A program made the translations under genes and the position numbers. The notes beneath the pieces were generated by a model. The model was not told where the DNA came from, searched no databases, and was given only the letters and a program-made list of their open reading frames with translations. From NCBI GenBank assembly GCA_035555795.1, contig DATMGE010000014.1:6339-70338 (forward strand): 64,000 nucleotides of DNA. The letters are read 5' to 3'. Shown here piece after piece: positions 17,129 to 25,389 of this stretch (its first letter is position 1; the number at the start of each line of letters is the position of its first letter). Source of the stretch: RCIO01 sp035555795. Its GTDB lineage: Bacteria; Pseudomonadota; Alphaproteobacteria; Rhizobiales; Rhizobiaceae.

Positions 17129-17514
17129 TTGTCGATGCCTCGGCAGTTCTGGCCGTACTCTTTGACGAGCCTGAGAAGGCCGAGTTTCGCGATCTGCTTC
17201 TGTTGACACCGGAGCTGGCGATGTCGCCAGTGAACTATCTAGAGGCATCTGTGCGCGCTGACGACAAACGCCATCCGGCCAAGGGGCCGGAACTTGATGT
17301 TCTGCTGGCGGAATTTGGGATTCAGATCGTATCTATAACAGAAGATCAGGCTAAACGCGCCCGCGAAGCCTATCAGCGCTTCGGCAAGGGCAACCACCCC
17401 GCCAAGCTCAACCTCGGTGATTGCTTCGCCTATGCGCTGGCCAAGGCGCGCAGCGAGCCGTTGCTGTTCAAGGGCGACGATTTCCGCAAGACCGATGTCG
17501 AGGCCGCGCTTTGA
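17125..17514 (+). CDS. vapC: VapC-type PIN-domain ribonuclease toxin
   Basis: A 129-residue PIN-domain protein, the toxin partner of the overlapping antitoxin gene. The four acidic residues that hold the metal are visible: Asp4 (MIVDASAVLAVLF), Glu40 (NYLEAS), Asp99 (NLGDCFAYALA) and Asp118/119 (FKGDDF). Length and end motif (FRKTDVEAAL) match full-length VapC proteins that cut tRNA or rRNA, so the toxin appears intact. Its TGA overlaps a TTG that is the likely start of yejF, so toxin and transporter ATPase are translationally adjacent. Confidence 0.92.
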   Translation: MIVDASAVLAVLFDEPEKAEFRDLLLLTPELAMSPVNYLEASVRADDKRHPAKGPELDVLLAEFGIQIVSITEDQAKRAREAYQRFGKGNHPAKLNLGDCFAYALAKARSEPLLFKGDDFRKTDVEAAL

Positions 17515-19142
17515 GCGCCGCTCCCCTCCTCTCCGTCCACGATCTCTCCGTCGCCTTCGCGCAAGGCGGCAAGGAGACGCTTGCGGTGGACCATGTCTCC
17601 TTCGACATCGGCAAGGGCGAGACAGTGGCGCTGGTGGGGGAGTCCGGCTCGGGCAAGTCCGTCTCGGCGCTGTCGATCCTGAAGCTGCTGCCCTATCCGC
17701 CCGCCAGCCATCCGTCGGGCAGCATCCGTTTCGGCGGGCAGGACCTGCTGACGCTGGACGAGAAGGCGTTGCGCAAGGTGCGCGGTAACAAGATCACCAT
17801 GATCTTCCAGGAGCCGATGACCTCGCTCAACCCGCTGCATACGATCGAGGACCAGATCGGCGAGATATTGCGGCTGCATCGCGGCATGCGCGAGCAGGCG
17901 GCGCGGGCGCGCACGCTGGAACTTCTGCACGAGGTGGGCATCCGCGAGCCGGAACGGCGGCTCGGCGCCTATCCGCACGAGTTGTCGGGCGGGCAGCGCC
18001 AGCGCGTGATGATCGCCATGGCGCTCGCCAACGAGCCGGAACTTCTCATCGCGGACGAACCGACGACGGCGCTCGACGTGACCGTGCAGGCGCAGATCCT
18101 CGAACTTCTCGCCAAGCTCAAGACGGGCAACGGCATGTCGATGCTGTTCATCACTCACGATCTCGGCATCGTGCGGCGCATCGCCGACCGGGTCTGCGTA
18201 ATGACCAAAGGCAAGATCGTGGAAAGCGGCCCGACCGCCGAGATATTCGCCAATCCGCAGCACGAATATACACGGCACCTGCTGGCGGCCGAGCCGAAAG
18301 GCAGGCCGCAGCCGGCCGATCCGGAAGCAAAGCCGGTCATCGCCGGCGACGAGGTCAAGGTCTGGTTCCCGATCAAGAAGGGCTTCTTTCGCAAGACGGT
18401 GGACCATGTGAAGGCGGTGGACGGGATCGACATCACCGTGTGCGCGGGCCAGACGGTCGGCGTCGTGGGCGAATCCGGCTCGGGCAAGACCACGCTCGGC
18501 CTCGCGCTGACCCGGATGATCTCATCGGAAGGTGGGATCGATTTCGGCGGGCGCGATATTGCGAAACTTTCCTTTTCCGGCATGCGGCCGCTGCGCAGCG
18601 AAATCCAGATCGTCTTCCAGGACCCCTACGGCTCGCTCAGCCCGCGCATGTCGGTGTCGGAGATCATCGAGGAAGGGCTGCGCATCCACGAACCCAAACT
18701 CTCGCCGGAAGAGCGGGACGAGCGCGTGGTGGCGGTGCTGAAGGAGGTCGGGCTCGATCCGGCGACGCGCTTCCGCTATCCGCACGAATTTTCCGGGGGA
18801 CAGCGCCAGCGCATCGCCATTGCCCGCGCCATGGTGTTGAAACCGCGCTTCGTGATGCTGGACGAGCCGACATCGGCGCTCGACATGAGCGTGCAGGCGC
18901 AGGTGGTGGACCTGCTGCGCGATCTCCAGCACAAGCACAACCTCGCTTATCTCTTCATCAGCCACGACCTCAAGGTGGTGCGCGCGCTGGCGAACGAGGT
19001 GATCGTGATGCGCAACGGCAAGGTGGTGGAGGCCGGCCCCGCCGAGCAGATTTTTGAAACACCGCAGACCGATTACACGCGCGCGCTCATTGCCGCCGCT
19101 TTCGACATTGCCACGGCACCGGCCGGCGTCGTCAACCAGTAG
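17511..19142 (+). CDS. yejF: Peptide ABC transporter ATP-binding protein YejF (two fused ATPase domains)
   Basis: A 543-residue double ATPase. Each half carries Walker A (GESGSGKS, then GESGSGKT), Q-loop (FQEPMTSLNPLHT, FQDPYGSLSPRMS), ABC signature (LSGGQRQR, FSGGQRQR) and Walker B (LLIADEPTTALD, VMLDEPTSALD). TTG at 17511 is chosen because it yields MSAAPLLSVHDLSVAF, the normal start of the first domain, and has GAGG upstream; it overlaps the vapC stop by two bases. An in-frame ATG at 17421 would add 30 residues read out of frame from vapC. The gene completes the yej operon despite the insertion before it. Confidence 0.93.
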   Translation: MSAAPLLSVHDLSVAFAQGGKETLAVDHVSFDIGKGETVALVGESGSGKSVSALSILKLLPYPPASHPSGSIRFGGQDLLTLDEKALRKVRGNKITMIFQEPMTSLNPLHTIEDQIGEILRLHRGMREQAARARTLELLHEVGIREPERRLGAYPHELSGGQRQRVMIAMALANEPELLIADEPTTALDVTVQAQILELLAKLKTGNGMSMLFITHDLGIVRRIADRVCVMTKGKIVESGPTAEIFANPQHEYTRHLLAAEPKGRPQPADPEAKPVIAGDEVKVWFPIKKGFFRKTVDHVKAVDGIDITVCAGQTVGVVGESGSGKTTLGLALTRMISSEGGIDFGGRDIAKLSFSGMRPLRSEIQIVFQDPYGSLSPRMSVSEIIEEGLRIHEPKLSPEERDERVVAVLKEVGLDPATRFRYPHEFSGGQRQRIAIARAMVLKPRFVMLDEPTSALDMSVQAQVVDLLRDLQHKHNLAYLFISHDLKVVRALANEVIVMRNGKVVEAGPAEQIFETPQTDYTRALIAAAFDIATAPAGVVNQ

Positions 19143-19150
19143 GGAGCGCC

Positions 19151-20104
19151 ATGTGGGCAGGAACGAATGCGGGGCGCGTCCTTCTTTCTGTGCGCGGCTT
19201 CGACCCGGCTCAGTGGCGGGAACTGCTTTCGCGCCAGCGCACCGTGGTGACCGAGCTGGACGATCCCGCCGATCCGTCGATCCACTATGCCGTGGTGTGG
19301 AAGCAGCCGTCGGGCATTCTGGCGCGGCTGCCCAACCTGCGCGCCATCTTCTCGGTGGGCGCGGGCGTGGATCATCTCTTTGCTGATCCGGACCTGCCGG
19401 ACGTGCCGATCGTGCGAGTGGTGGACGACAACCTGACCGGCCACATGGTCGAATATGTCGCGTGGCGCGTGCTCGACCATCATCGACAGGGCATGACCTA
19501 TCGCGCCAATCAGGCAGCCGCCCTGTGGTTCGACATGCCGCAGCCGCGCGCGGACGAGGTGGCGGTGGGCTTTCTCGGCTTCGGCAATCTGGCGAAGGCA
19601 GCAGTGGCTGCCCTGCGGCCTTTCGGGTTCCAGCTCAACGGCTGGTCGCGCAGCCCATCTGCGATGGAAGGCGTGCGCTGCTTTGATGGTCCTGGCGGGC
19701 TGGGGCCCTTCCTCGCCGCGACCGACATTCTGGTCGTGCTCCTGCCGCTCACCGATGCGACTCGCGGCATGGTGGACCATGGCCTGCTCGGCGGCCTGCG
19801 GCGCGGCAATGCGCTGGGCGGGCCGGTGCTGATCAATGCCGGGCGCGGTGGGTTGCAGAACGAAGCGGACATATTGCGCGCGCTGGAGGACGGCACGTTG
19901 AAGGAGGCGAGCCTCGATGTGTTCGAGAGCGAGCCGCTGCCGACGCTTAGCCCGCTCTGGCCGCACCACCAGGTCTTCGTCACGCCGCATGCGGCGGCGG
20001 TGTCGGACCCGGCCCATCTCGTGCCGTCCATGCTGGCGCAGATGGATGCGCATGATGGCGGCGCGCCCTTGCGCAATCTGGTGGACCGCGCCGCCGGCTA
20101 TTGA
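19151..20104 (+). CDS. ghrA: Glyoxylate/hydroxypyruvate reductase A-like D-2-hydroxyacid dehydrogenase
   Basis: NAD(P)H-dependent reductase of the D-isomer 2-hydroxyacid dehydrogenase family, 317 residues. The nucleotide-binding Rossmann domain is seen at VAVGFLGFGNLAKAAVAALRPFGF and the substrate-binding pattern FSVGAGVDHLF lies in the first half. Catalytic residues follow the GhrA subgroup: Arg in INAGRGGLQNE, Glu in DVFESEPLP and His in VTPHAAAVS. GGGAG precedes the ATG and the gene begins 8 bp after yejF, so it may be read through from the yej operon. Other members act on several 2-ketoacids, so the substrate is inferred. Confidence 0.88.
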   Translation: MWAGTNAGRVLLSVRGFDPAQWRELLSRQRTVVTELDDPADPSIHYAVVWKQPSGILARLPNLRAIFSVGAGVDHLFADPDLPDVPIVRVVDDNLTGHMVEYVAWRVLDHHRQGMTYRANQAAALWFDMPQPRADEVAVGFLGFGNLAKAAVAALRPFGFQLNGWSRSPSAMEGVRCFDGPGGLGPFLAATDILVVLLPLTDATRGMVDHGLLGGLRRGNALGGPVLINAGRGGLQNEADILRALEDGTLKEASLDVFESEPLPTLSPLWPHHQVFVTPHAAAVSDPAHLVPSMLAQMDAHDGGAPLRNLVDRAAGY

Positions 20105-20193
20105 GCCAGATGGCGGAACCTGCCGGTCCTGCCCGCCCGCACCCTCCCGCAGGAAGGCCGATCGTGGCAGCATGGGCTGGAAAGGATGCAGCC

Positions 20194-20820
20194 ATGATCC
20201 TCATCGGCCAATATGATTCGTCCTTCGTGCGCCGCGTCGGCATCGCCCTGACGCTCTACGGCCTGCCCTTCGAGCACCGCCCGTGGTCGACCTTCGGCGA
20301 TGCCGACAGGTTGCGGGCGCTCAACCCGCTGACCCGCGTGCCGACCATGGCACTGGACGACGGGTCGGTGGTGCTGGACAGCTTTTCGATCATCGATCAC
20401 ATCGACAGCCTGGTCACGCCATCGGCGCGGATGATGCCGGCGGAGGGACCTGCGCGGCGCGACGCCATGCGCGTCATCGCGCTGGCGACAGGTCTGGCCG
20501 ACAAGGCTGTGGCGCTTTTCTATGAAATGCGCCTGCATGAGACGCCTTCGCAGATCTGGTCCAATCGCTGCCGCACGCAGATCGCCGCGACGCTGGCGGC
20601 ACTCGAGGCGGACCGCGCCGGGCGGGTTACCGATTTCTGGTGCGGTCCGGCGATCGGCCATGCCGACATCGCCGTTGCCTGCGCGCTGCGGCACACCAAT
20701 GATACGCATGCCGGCCTAATCGAATGGGACGCCTATCCTGCGCTTGCCGCCCATAGCCAGCGCATGGAGGCCATGGATGTTTTCCGGCAGATCTTTCAGT
20801 CGTTCATCCCGCCATCCTGA
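20194..20820 (+). CDS. Glutathione S-transferase family protein
   Basis: A 208-residue GST. The N-terminal thioredoxin-like domain begins MILIGQYDSSFVRRVGIALTLYGLPFEH and contains the cis-Pro region LTRVPTMALDDGSVVLDSFSI with the glutathione-contacting acidic-Ser pair; the C-terminal helical domain follows. ATG at 20194 is preferred since GGAAAGG lies just upstream. An in-frame TTG at 20101 overlapping the ghrA stop would add 31 low-complexity residues. The subgroup resembles the YibF-like GSTs; the substrate is unknown. Confidence 0.85.
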   Translation: MILIGQYDSSFVRRVGIALTLYGLPFEHRPWSTFGDADRLRALNPLTRVPTMALDDGSVVLDSFSIIDHIDSLVTPSARMMPAEGPARRDAMRVIALATGLADKAVALFYEMRLHETPSQIWSNRCRTQIAATLAALEADRAGRVTDFWCGPAIGHADIAVACALRHTNDTHAGLIEWDAYPALAAHSQRMEAMDVFRQIFQSFIPPS

Positions 20821-20900
20821 CCGGTGGCCAGGCTGGCAGCGCCGCTGGATATCTGACACAACATCGGCATGACCATCTGCCGGCTGGCTGGGGAGGAGGC

Positions 20901-22835
20901 ATGTTCGCAAAGATCCTGATTGCCAATCGCGGCGAGATTGCCTGCCGCGTGATGCGCACCGCACGGCGGATGGGGATTTCGACCGTCGCGGTCTATTCAG
21001 ACGCCGACGCTTCGGCGCTCCATGTCGCGACGGCCGACGAGGCGGTGCATATCGGCCCCGCATCGGTTGCCGAGAGCTATCTGCGCGGCGACAGGATCAT
21101 TGCGGCGGCACTCGAAGCCGGCGCGGAGGCAATCCATCCGGGCTATGGCTTCCTGTCGGAAAATCCGGATTTTGTCGATGAGGTGACCAAGGCCGGGCTC
21201 GTCTTCATCGGCCCGCGCGCGGCCTCGATCCGCAGCATGGGGCTGAAGGATGCCGCCAAGCGACTGATGGAGAAGGCCGGCGTGCCGGTTGTGCCCGGCT
21301 ATCACGGCGAGGCGCAGGAAATCGTGCTGCTCGCCTCCAAGGCGCGCGAGATCGGCTATCCGGTGCTCATCAAGGCACGGGCGGGCGGCGGCGGCAAGGG
21401 CATGCGCCGCGTCGACCATCCCGACCATTTCGCCGAGGCGCTGGCCGCCGCGCGGCGCGAGGCGAAGGCCGCCTTCGGCGACGACCGCGTATTGGTGGAG
21501 AAATATATCCAGAGCCCGCGCCATATCGAGGTGCAGGTGTTCGGCGACGAGTTGGGCAATGTCGTGCATCTTTTCGAGCGCGACTGCTCGGCGCAGCGCC
21601 GCCACCAGAAGGTGATCGAGGAAGCGCCGGCGCCCGGCATGACAGAGGCGATGCGCAAGGCGATGACGCAGGCGGCGGTGAAGGCTGCCAAGACCATCGA
21701 CTATTGCGGTGCGGGAACGATCGAGTTCATCGTGGATGCGAGCGCCGGGCTTTCTCCCGACCGCTTCTGGTTCATGGAGATGAACACGCGCCTTCAGGTG
21801 GAGCATCCGGTCACCGAGATGGTGACGGGCATCGACCTCGTGGAATGGCAGCTGCGTGTGGCGGCCGGCGAGCCCCTGCCCCGCCGCCAGGACGAGATCG
21901 CACTGTCGGGCCATGCCTTTGAGGCACGGCTCTATGCCGAGGACCCGCAGCGCGACTTCCTGCCGGCGACCGGCACGCTGCATCATCTCGTCTTTCCCGC
22001 CCCGCAGGAAGGGCATGTGCGCGTCGAGACCGGCGTGCGCGCGGGCGATACGATCTCACCCTTCTACGACCCGATGATCGCCAAGCTCGTCGTCGGGGGA
22101 CCGGACCGTGCGACGGCTCTCTCGCGGCTAGGCGAGGCGCTGGCGCGGACCGAGATCGCCGGCACGGTGGTGAACCTCGCTTTCCTCGCCGCGCTGGCGC
22201 AGGACGAGGACTTCGCGGCCGGCCGCGTCGATACCGGGCTGATTGCGCGCAAGCAGGCTGAACTCACCGCGTCAGCCGCGCCTGCCCCGCGCATCCACGC
22301 GCAGGCGGCAGCAGCCGCGGCGGGGCTGGCAAAGCCGCCCGCATCCGCCGATCCATGGGACACGCTGCGCGGCTACGGGCATTTTTCAACGCTGGCGCAT
22401 GTGGTTCATCTTCGGCAAGGCGAGGAGCCGCTGGCGGTTGCCCTGACCGCCGATGGAACGGCGATACGGGCGGAGACCGGCGATACGATCCGGCTTCGGG
22501 CCGATGCTGCAATGTCGGCCGTGCCGTGGCCGGGTCACGTGACCGTATTTGCGGGAGCGGCGAGCCACACATTCGCGCTGGACGATCCGCTCGAAGCGGT
22601 GCGGGATGCCGGCGGCGGCGCGGAAAGCCTGCGCGCGCCGATGCCCGGACTGGTCAAGCTCGTGCATGCGGCACAGGGCGAGACCGTCTCACGCGGGCAG
22701 CCGCTGCTGGTGCTGGAGGCGATGAAGATGGAGCATGCGATTGCCGCGCCGCATGACGGCATCATCGCCGAAATCGCCGCGGAAGGCATGCAGGTCAGCG
22801 ACGGCGCAGTGCTGGTCCGGTTCGCTGAGGCGTAA
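20901..22835 (+). CDS. Biotin-dependent acyl-CoA carboxylase alpha subunit (3-methylcrotonyl-CoA carboxylase type)
   Basis: A 644-residue fusion of biotin carboxylase and biotin carrier domain. The N-terminus is KILIANRGEIACRVMRTARRMG; the ATP-grasp region has KARAGGGGKGMR, EKYIQSPRHIEVQVFGD, ERDCSAQRRHQKVIEEAPAP and EMNTRLQVEHPVTE. The C-terminal carrier domain carries the biotinylated Lys in VLEAMKMEHAI. A GGGGAGGAGG site precedes the ATG. Overall style (VPGYHGEAQE, LPATGTLHHLVFPAP) is closest to MccA of leucine degradation. The beta carboxyltransferase subunit that normally accompanies it is not in the window, so propionyl- or geranyl-CoA carboxylase roles cannot be excluded. Confidence 0.85.
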   Translation: MFAKILIANRGEIACRVMRTARRMGISTVAVYSDADASALHVATADEAVHIGPASVAESYLRGDRIIAAALEAGAEAIHPGYGFLSENPDFVDEVTKAGLVFIGPRAASIRSMGLKDAAKRLMEKAGVPVVPGYHGEAQEIVLLASKAREIGYPVLIKARAGGGGKGMRRVDHPDHFAEALAAARREAKAAFGDDRVLVEKYIQSPRHIEVQVFGDELGNVVHLFERDCSAQRRHQKVIEEAPAPGMTEAMRKAMTQAAVKAAKTIDYCGAGTIEFIVDASAGLSPDRFWFMEMNTRLQVEHPVTEMVTGIDLVEWQLRVAAGEPLPRRQDEIALSGHAFEARLYAEDPQRDFLPATGTLHHLVFPAPQEGHVRVETGVRAGDTISPFYDPMIAKLVVGGPDRATALSRLGEALARTEIAGTVVNLAFLAALAQDEDFAAGRVDTGLIARKQAELTASAAPAPRIHAQAAAAAAGLAKPPASADPWDTLRGYGHFSTLAHVVHLRQGEEPLAVALTADGTAIRAETGDTIRLRADAAMSAVPWPGHVTVFAGAASHTFALDDPLEAVRDAGGGAESLRAPMPGLVKLVHAAQGETVSRGQPLLVLEAMKMEHAIAAPHDGIIAEIAAEGMQVSDGAVLVRFAEA

Positions 22836-22981
22836 CCTGGCCGGAGCGGTATCTGCTCCAACGCGATCCGATTTGCAGATTCAGCCGACAGGGGCATCTC
22901 CCCCGCCGATGTGGGCCTACATGATCGCGTTGTGCAATGGCGGCCGTTGTCCAGGCAGCGGCCACGGCACAAGGAGCGCGA

Positions 22982-23239
22982 TCAGTGCAGGGTCATCCAC
23001 TCGCGGGCTTCACGCAGCGCCCGGGCAATGTCGGCCTTGCTCATATTGGCGGCCAGTTCGGCGCGCAGGTCGGCGGCGCGGGCGGAACCCTTGATCGCAG
23101 CGATATTGAACCATTTATGCGCGGCCACCACGTCGGCCTCGCAGTCGCGGCCGGTTGCGTACATCAGGCCGAGTTCGAAGAGAATGTCGGCCTGGGCGTT
23201 GGCGCCGATGCCGGTTTTGAGCATGTCATAACGAGCCAT
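22982..23239 (-). CDS. Sel1-like repeat protein
   Basis: An 85-residue protein with one recognisable Sel1-like/TPR-type unit (ILFELGLMYATGRDCEADVVAAHKWFNIAA; Leu/Gly/Ala/Trp spacing of the repeat) followed by a helical C-terminus (MSKADIARALREAREWM). No signal peptide, so probably cytosolic. It is a conserved short protein in Rhizobiales. The role is unknown; Sel1 repeats usually mediate protein contacts. A plausible promoter is at 23376-23403. Confidence 0.8.
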   Translation of the reverse strand: MARYDMLKTGIGANAQADILFELGLMYATGRDCEADVVAAHKWFNIAAIKGSARAADLRAELAANMSKADIARALREAREWMTLH

Positions 23240-23375
23240 TTTTCAGTCCCCTGTCTTCTCCCGAGAGCGGCGTTTTCGCCTGTTCCCGTCGTCTTGATCC
23301 GATGCCTGGAGAATGACGATGAGCCTTGAATCCGTCGTTAAATGACTTGCTTAAGTAGATGAAAACAAAACTCAA

Positions 23376-23403
23376 ATTATCCGTAAATCCAAGATTTCGT
23401 TAA
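23376..23403 (-). promoter_or_regulatory. Candidate promoter of the sel1-like gene
   Basis: Minus-strand TTAACG (23403-23398) and GATAAT (23381-23376) with a 16-base spacer, in an A/T-rich island about 135 bp upstream of the start codon. Confidence 0.35.
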
Positions 23404-23597
23404 ACATGGGAATCCCGGAATTCCGCGCTCGTTCATGCAAAATATACGGAATCCGCCACGCGCCGGCTAACGCTTGATTCACCGTGACTCGCGGTCGATC
23501 CACGTCCTGCGCGGCAACTTGGCCAGCTTCCGGGGTGCCGCATCGCCAGAACGCGCCCTCACAATGCCCCTTCCGCACCGGCACCGCTTTTGTTACG

Positions 23598-23613
23598 TTT
23601 ACGTGCGCGTAAA
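23598..23613. promoter_or_regulatory. Inverted repeat upstream of DUF2147 gene
   Basis: TTTACG and CGTAAA arms around TGCG. The half-site resembles the palindrome TTTACGTAAA found upstream of ETF-QO at 29977, so a shared regulator is possible but unproven. Confidence 0.35.
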
Positions 23614-23652
23614 TAGATCAAGCCCCGGCATCGATCCGGGCGGGAGGAGTTC

Positions 23653-23994
23653 ATGTTGAAGACATTCGGCGTTGCGGCCCTTGCCGCGCTGATGGTGACC
23701 GGCGCGGCGGCGGCGGATCCCATCGAGGGGCGCTGGCGCACGGAACCCGGCGCGATCGCGCAGATCGCAAGCTGCGGCGGCAGCTTCTGCGTCAAGCTGG
23801 TCAGCGGCAAGCACAGCGGAAAGCAGATCGGCACGATGAGCGCCCAGGGTGGAAACAGCTACAAGGGCACCATCACCGACCCCACCAACGACAAGACCTA
23901 CAAGGGCGACGTGACCCTCAGCGGCAATTCGCTCAAGATGCGGGGCTGCGTGATGGCGGTGATCTGCCGCTCGCAGAACTGGAAGAGGATGTAG
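23653..23994 (+). CDS. DUF2147 family secreted protein
   Basis: A 113-residue exported protein. GGGAGGAG precedes ATG 23653. The signal peptide is MLKTFGVAALAALMVTGAAAA, then the DUF2147 start DPIEGRWRTEPG. Four cysteines occur in the mature part (SCGGSFCV and GCVMAVICRSQNW), likely as two disulfides. The terminal GCVMAVICRSQNWKRM matches the family's conserved GC...C...W end. DUF2147 proteins adopt a lipocalin-like beta-barrel and are often envelope-associated; the ligand is unknown. This member is shorter than typical 130-150 residue proteins because loops are compact. Confidence 0.88.
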   Translation: MLKTFGVAALAALMVTGAAAADPIEGRWRTEPGAIAQIASCGGSFCVKLVSGKHSGKQIGTMSAQGGNSYKGTITDPTNDKTYKGDVTLSGNSLKMRGCVMAVICRSQNWKRM

Positions 23995-24000
23995 GAGCGA

Positions 24001-24067
24001 ATAGTGAAATGGGGCTGAGGCGTGCGAAGGCCAGCCTTCCCCTATTCACTACTCACCATTTCGCTAT
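24001..24067. repeat. Long imperfect inverted repeat between convergent DUF2147 and GST genes
   Basis: Left arm ATAGTGAAATGG (24001-24012) pairs with CCATTTCGCTAT (24056-24067) with one mismatch; the loop contains a second small GGCTG/CAGCC hairpin and the sequence CTATTCACTACTCAC. The motif style (AATAG-TGA/GCGAA units) resembles short intergenic repeats seen in Rhizobiales. It may terminate both genes. Confidence 0.5.
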
Positions 24068-24765
24068 CTCGCTCGCTGCCCGAACAGCACCTTCTGCGCG
24101 TCCTTGTCCTCGGCGATGTTGCGGCGGTGCTCGGCACCGACAGCCATGCCGCGCTCGACGGCGGGGCGCGCCATGATCGTTTCGAACCAGCGCCGGAGGT
24201 TGGGGAAGTCCTCAAGGTCCTGGCCCTGGTTCTTGTAGGGCCGGACCCAGCCAACGCAGGCGATATCCGCGATCGAATAGTCGCCGGCCAGAAATTCGCG
24301 ATCGGCGAGGCGCTTGTTCATCACGCCATAGAGACGGTTCACCTCGTTGGTGTAGCGGTCGACGGCGTAGGGGAGCTTTTCCGGCGCATATTGGCGGAAA
24401 TGATGCGCCTGCCCGGCCATGGGCCCGAGCCCGCCCATCTGCCAGAACAGCCACTGGTCGACCTCGACGCGCGCGCGCTCGTCGGCCGGATAGAGCTTGC
24501 CGAACTTGCGGCCGAGATATTGCAGGATCGCGCCGGATTCGAACACCGAGATGGGCTGGCCGCCCGGCCCCTCGGGATCGACGATCGCCGGCATGCGGTT
24601 GTTCGGCGAGATTTTCAGGAAGGCCGGCTCGAACTGTTCGCCCTTGCCGATATTGACGTATTTCACCTCATAGGGAACGCCCATCTCCTCCAGCGCCACG
24701 CTGACCTTCCAGCCATTCGGGGTGGGCCAGTAATAGAGTTCGATCGGGCGGGTCTGCTGCGTCAT
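24064..24765 (-). CDS. Glutathione S-transferase / disulfide-bond oxidoreductase (YfcG/YghU-like)
   Basis: A 233-residue Nu-class GST. ATG at 24765 has AAGGAGG upstream. The N-terminus IELYYWPTPNGWKVSVALEEMG carries the Thr-Pro-Asn-Gly-Trp-Lys active-site loop of YfcG-type enzymes, followed by NRMPAIVDPEG, FESGAILQYL, and a C-terminal helical domain with QMGGLGPMAGQ and NEVNRLYGVMNKRL. Homologues reduce disulfides or organic peroxides with two glutathiones rather than conjugating them. It is unrelated in subgroup to the GST at 20.2 kb. A 15-bp direct repeat flanks the gene. Confidence 0.92.
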   Translation of the reverse strand: MTQQTRPIELYYWPTPNGWKVSVALEEMGVPYEVKYVNIGKGEQFEPAFLKISPNNRMPAIVDPEGPGGQPISVFESGAILQYLGRKFGKLYPADERARVEVDQWLFWQMGGLGPMAGQAHHFRQYAPEKLPYAVDRYTNEVNRLYGVMNKRLADREFLAGDYSIADIACVGWVRPYKNQGQDLEDFPNLRRWFETIMARPAVERGMAVGAEHRRNIAEDKDAQKVLFGQRAR

Positions 24766-24959
24766 GTCGGCCTCCTTGGGATGAAAGTGAGCTAACCACA
24801 TCGCGCGCAGCACGCCAACCGGCCGACGCTGAGGCGTGCGAAAATATAGCCACATTCGTGGGTTACGCATTCTTCATCTAGCTGAACGGCAGATGAATGG
24901 TGCGATCAGGCGGAGTTCAGCGCCGCCTCGCCATAGTGTCCGCAATCGAGGACACGCAC

Positions 24960-25127
24960 ATGCTCGCACGCCGCTTCACCATCGTCTGCCTCCTTGTTTC
25001 GATCTTCGGCATGCTTCTGGCGATGGCCGTCACGGAGGCGAACCGCAAGCCCCGCGCCATAGGCGGATGGGCCAGCTTCTGCGGAACCGAAAGCGGAAAT
25101 GGATGCGCGCCACTGTCGCGCCACTGA
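24960..25127 (+). CDS. Small hypothetical single-pass membrane protein
   Basis: A 55-residue frame opening MLARRFTIVCLLVSIFGMLLAMAV, a strong membrane helix or signal peptide, followed by a polar tail with two cysteines (SFCGTESGNGC). GAGG lies eight bases upstream of the ATG. I do not recognise a family. Its neighbour 11 bp downstream is another small hydrophobic protein, suggesting a pair. Confidence 0.4.
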   Translation: MLARRFTIVCLLVSIFGMLLAMAVTEANRKPRAIGGWASFCGTESGNGCAPLSRH

Positions 25128-25138
25128 AAGACACGACA

Positions 25139-25333
25139 ATGACGAGAGAAAACAACAAGCACAATCATCTGGCTGCCGGCCTTGCACGGGTCGCGCTTGT
25201 CGCCGCGCTGCTTTTCATGCCGGCCATCGCCGTGCACAAGGTGAATGCCGGCACCGGGCAGACCATCGGCGAGACCCAGAAAATGTCCAACGGCGCCGGT
25301 CTCGTGCTGCTGATGGGCCTCCAGCGCGGCTGA
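25139..25333 (+). CDS. Small hypothetical secreted or membrane protein
   Basis: A 64-residue frame with a hydrophobic segment (ARVALVAALLFMPAIAVHKV) after a basic, His/Asn-rich N-terminus, then a Gly-rich tail (NGAGLVLLMGLQRG). The ribosome-binding site is weak. No family recognised; it is listed because it lies just behind another small hydrophobic frame and fills the gap before amn. Confidence 0.35.
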   Translation: MTRENNKHNHLAAGLARVALVAALLFMPAIAVHKVNAGTGQTIGETQKMSNGAGLVLLMGLQRG

Positions 25334-25378
25334 GCAAATGCCGATTGAAACCGCTGCCCACTTTCGGGGGACATGCTC

Positions 25379-25384
25379 TATAAT
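25379..25384 (+). promoter_or_regulatory. Consensus -10 element directly before amn
   Basis: A perfect TATAAT ends five bases before the amn ATG, so a transcript from here would start at or next to the start codon. The -35 region is weak (TGCCCA at 18 bp). No Shine-Dalgarno sequence is visible. Confidence 0.4.
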
Positions 25385-25389
25385 GGGCC

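Larger units (their letters stand above)
23240..23652. other. 413-bp intergenic region between divergent sel1-like and DUF2147 genes
   Basis: No convincing coding frame. The middle (about 23340-23420) is clearly A/T-rich against the GC-rich surroundings and holds a minus-strand promoter candidate. Near the right end lies the inverted repeat TTTACG-TGCG-CGTAAA (23598-23613), about 40 bp before the DUF2147 start, positioned as an operator or promoter element. Confidence 0.6.

Noticed and set aside
20101..20193. N-terminal extension of the GST gene overlapping ghrA (TTGA)
   Set aside because: The added residues are low complexity and the ATG at 20194 has a proper ribosome-binding site and starts the conserved fold.
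22836..22981. Possible small RNA between mccA-like and sel1-like genes
   Set aside because: Only weak hairpins (GGAGC/GCTCC) and no promoter; not supportable.
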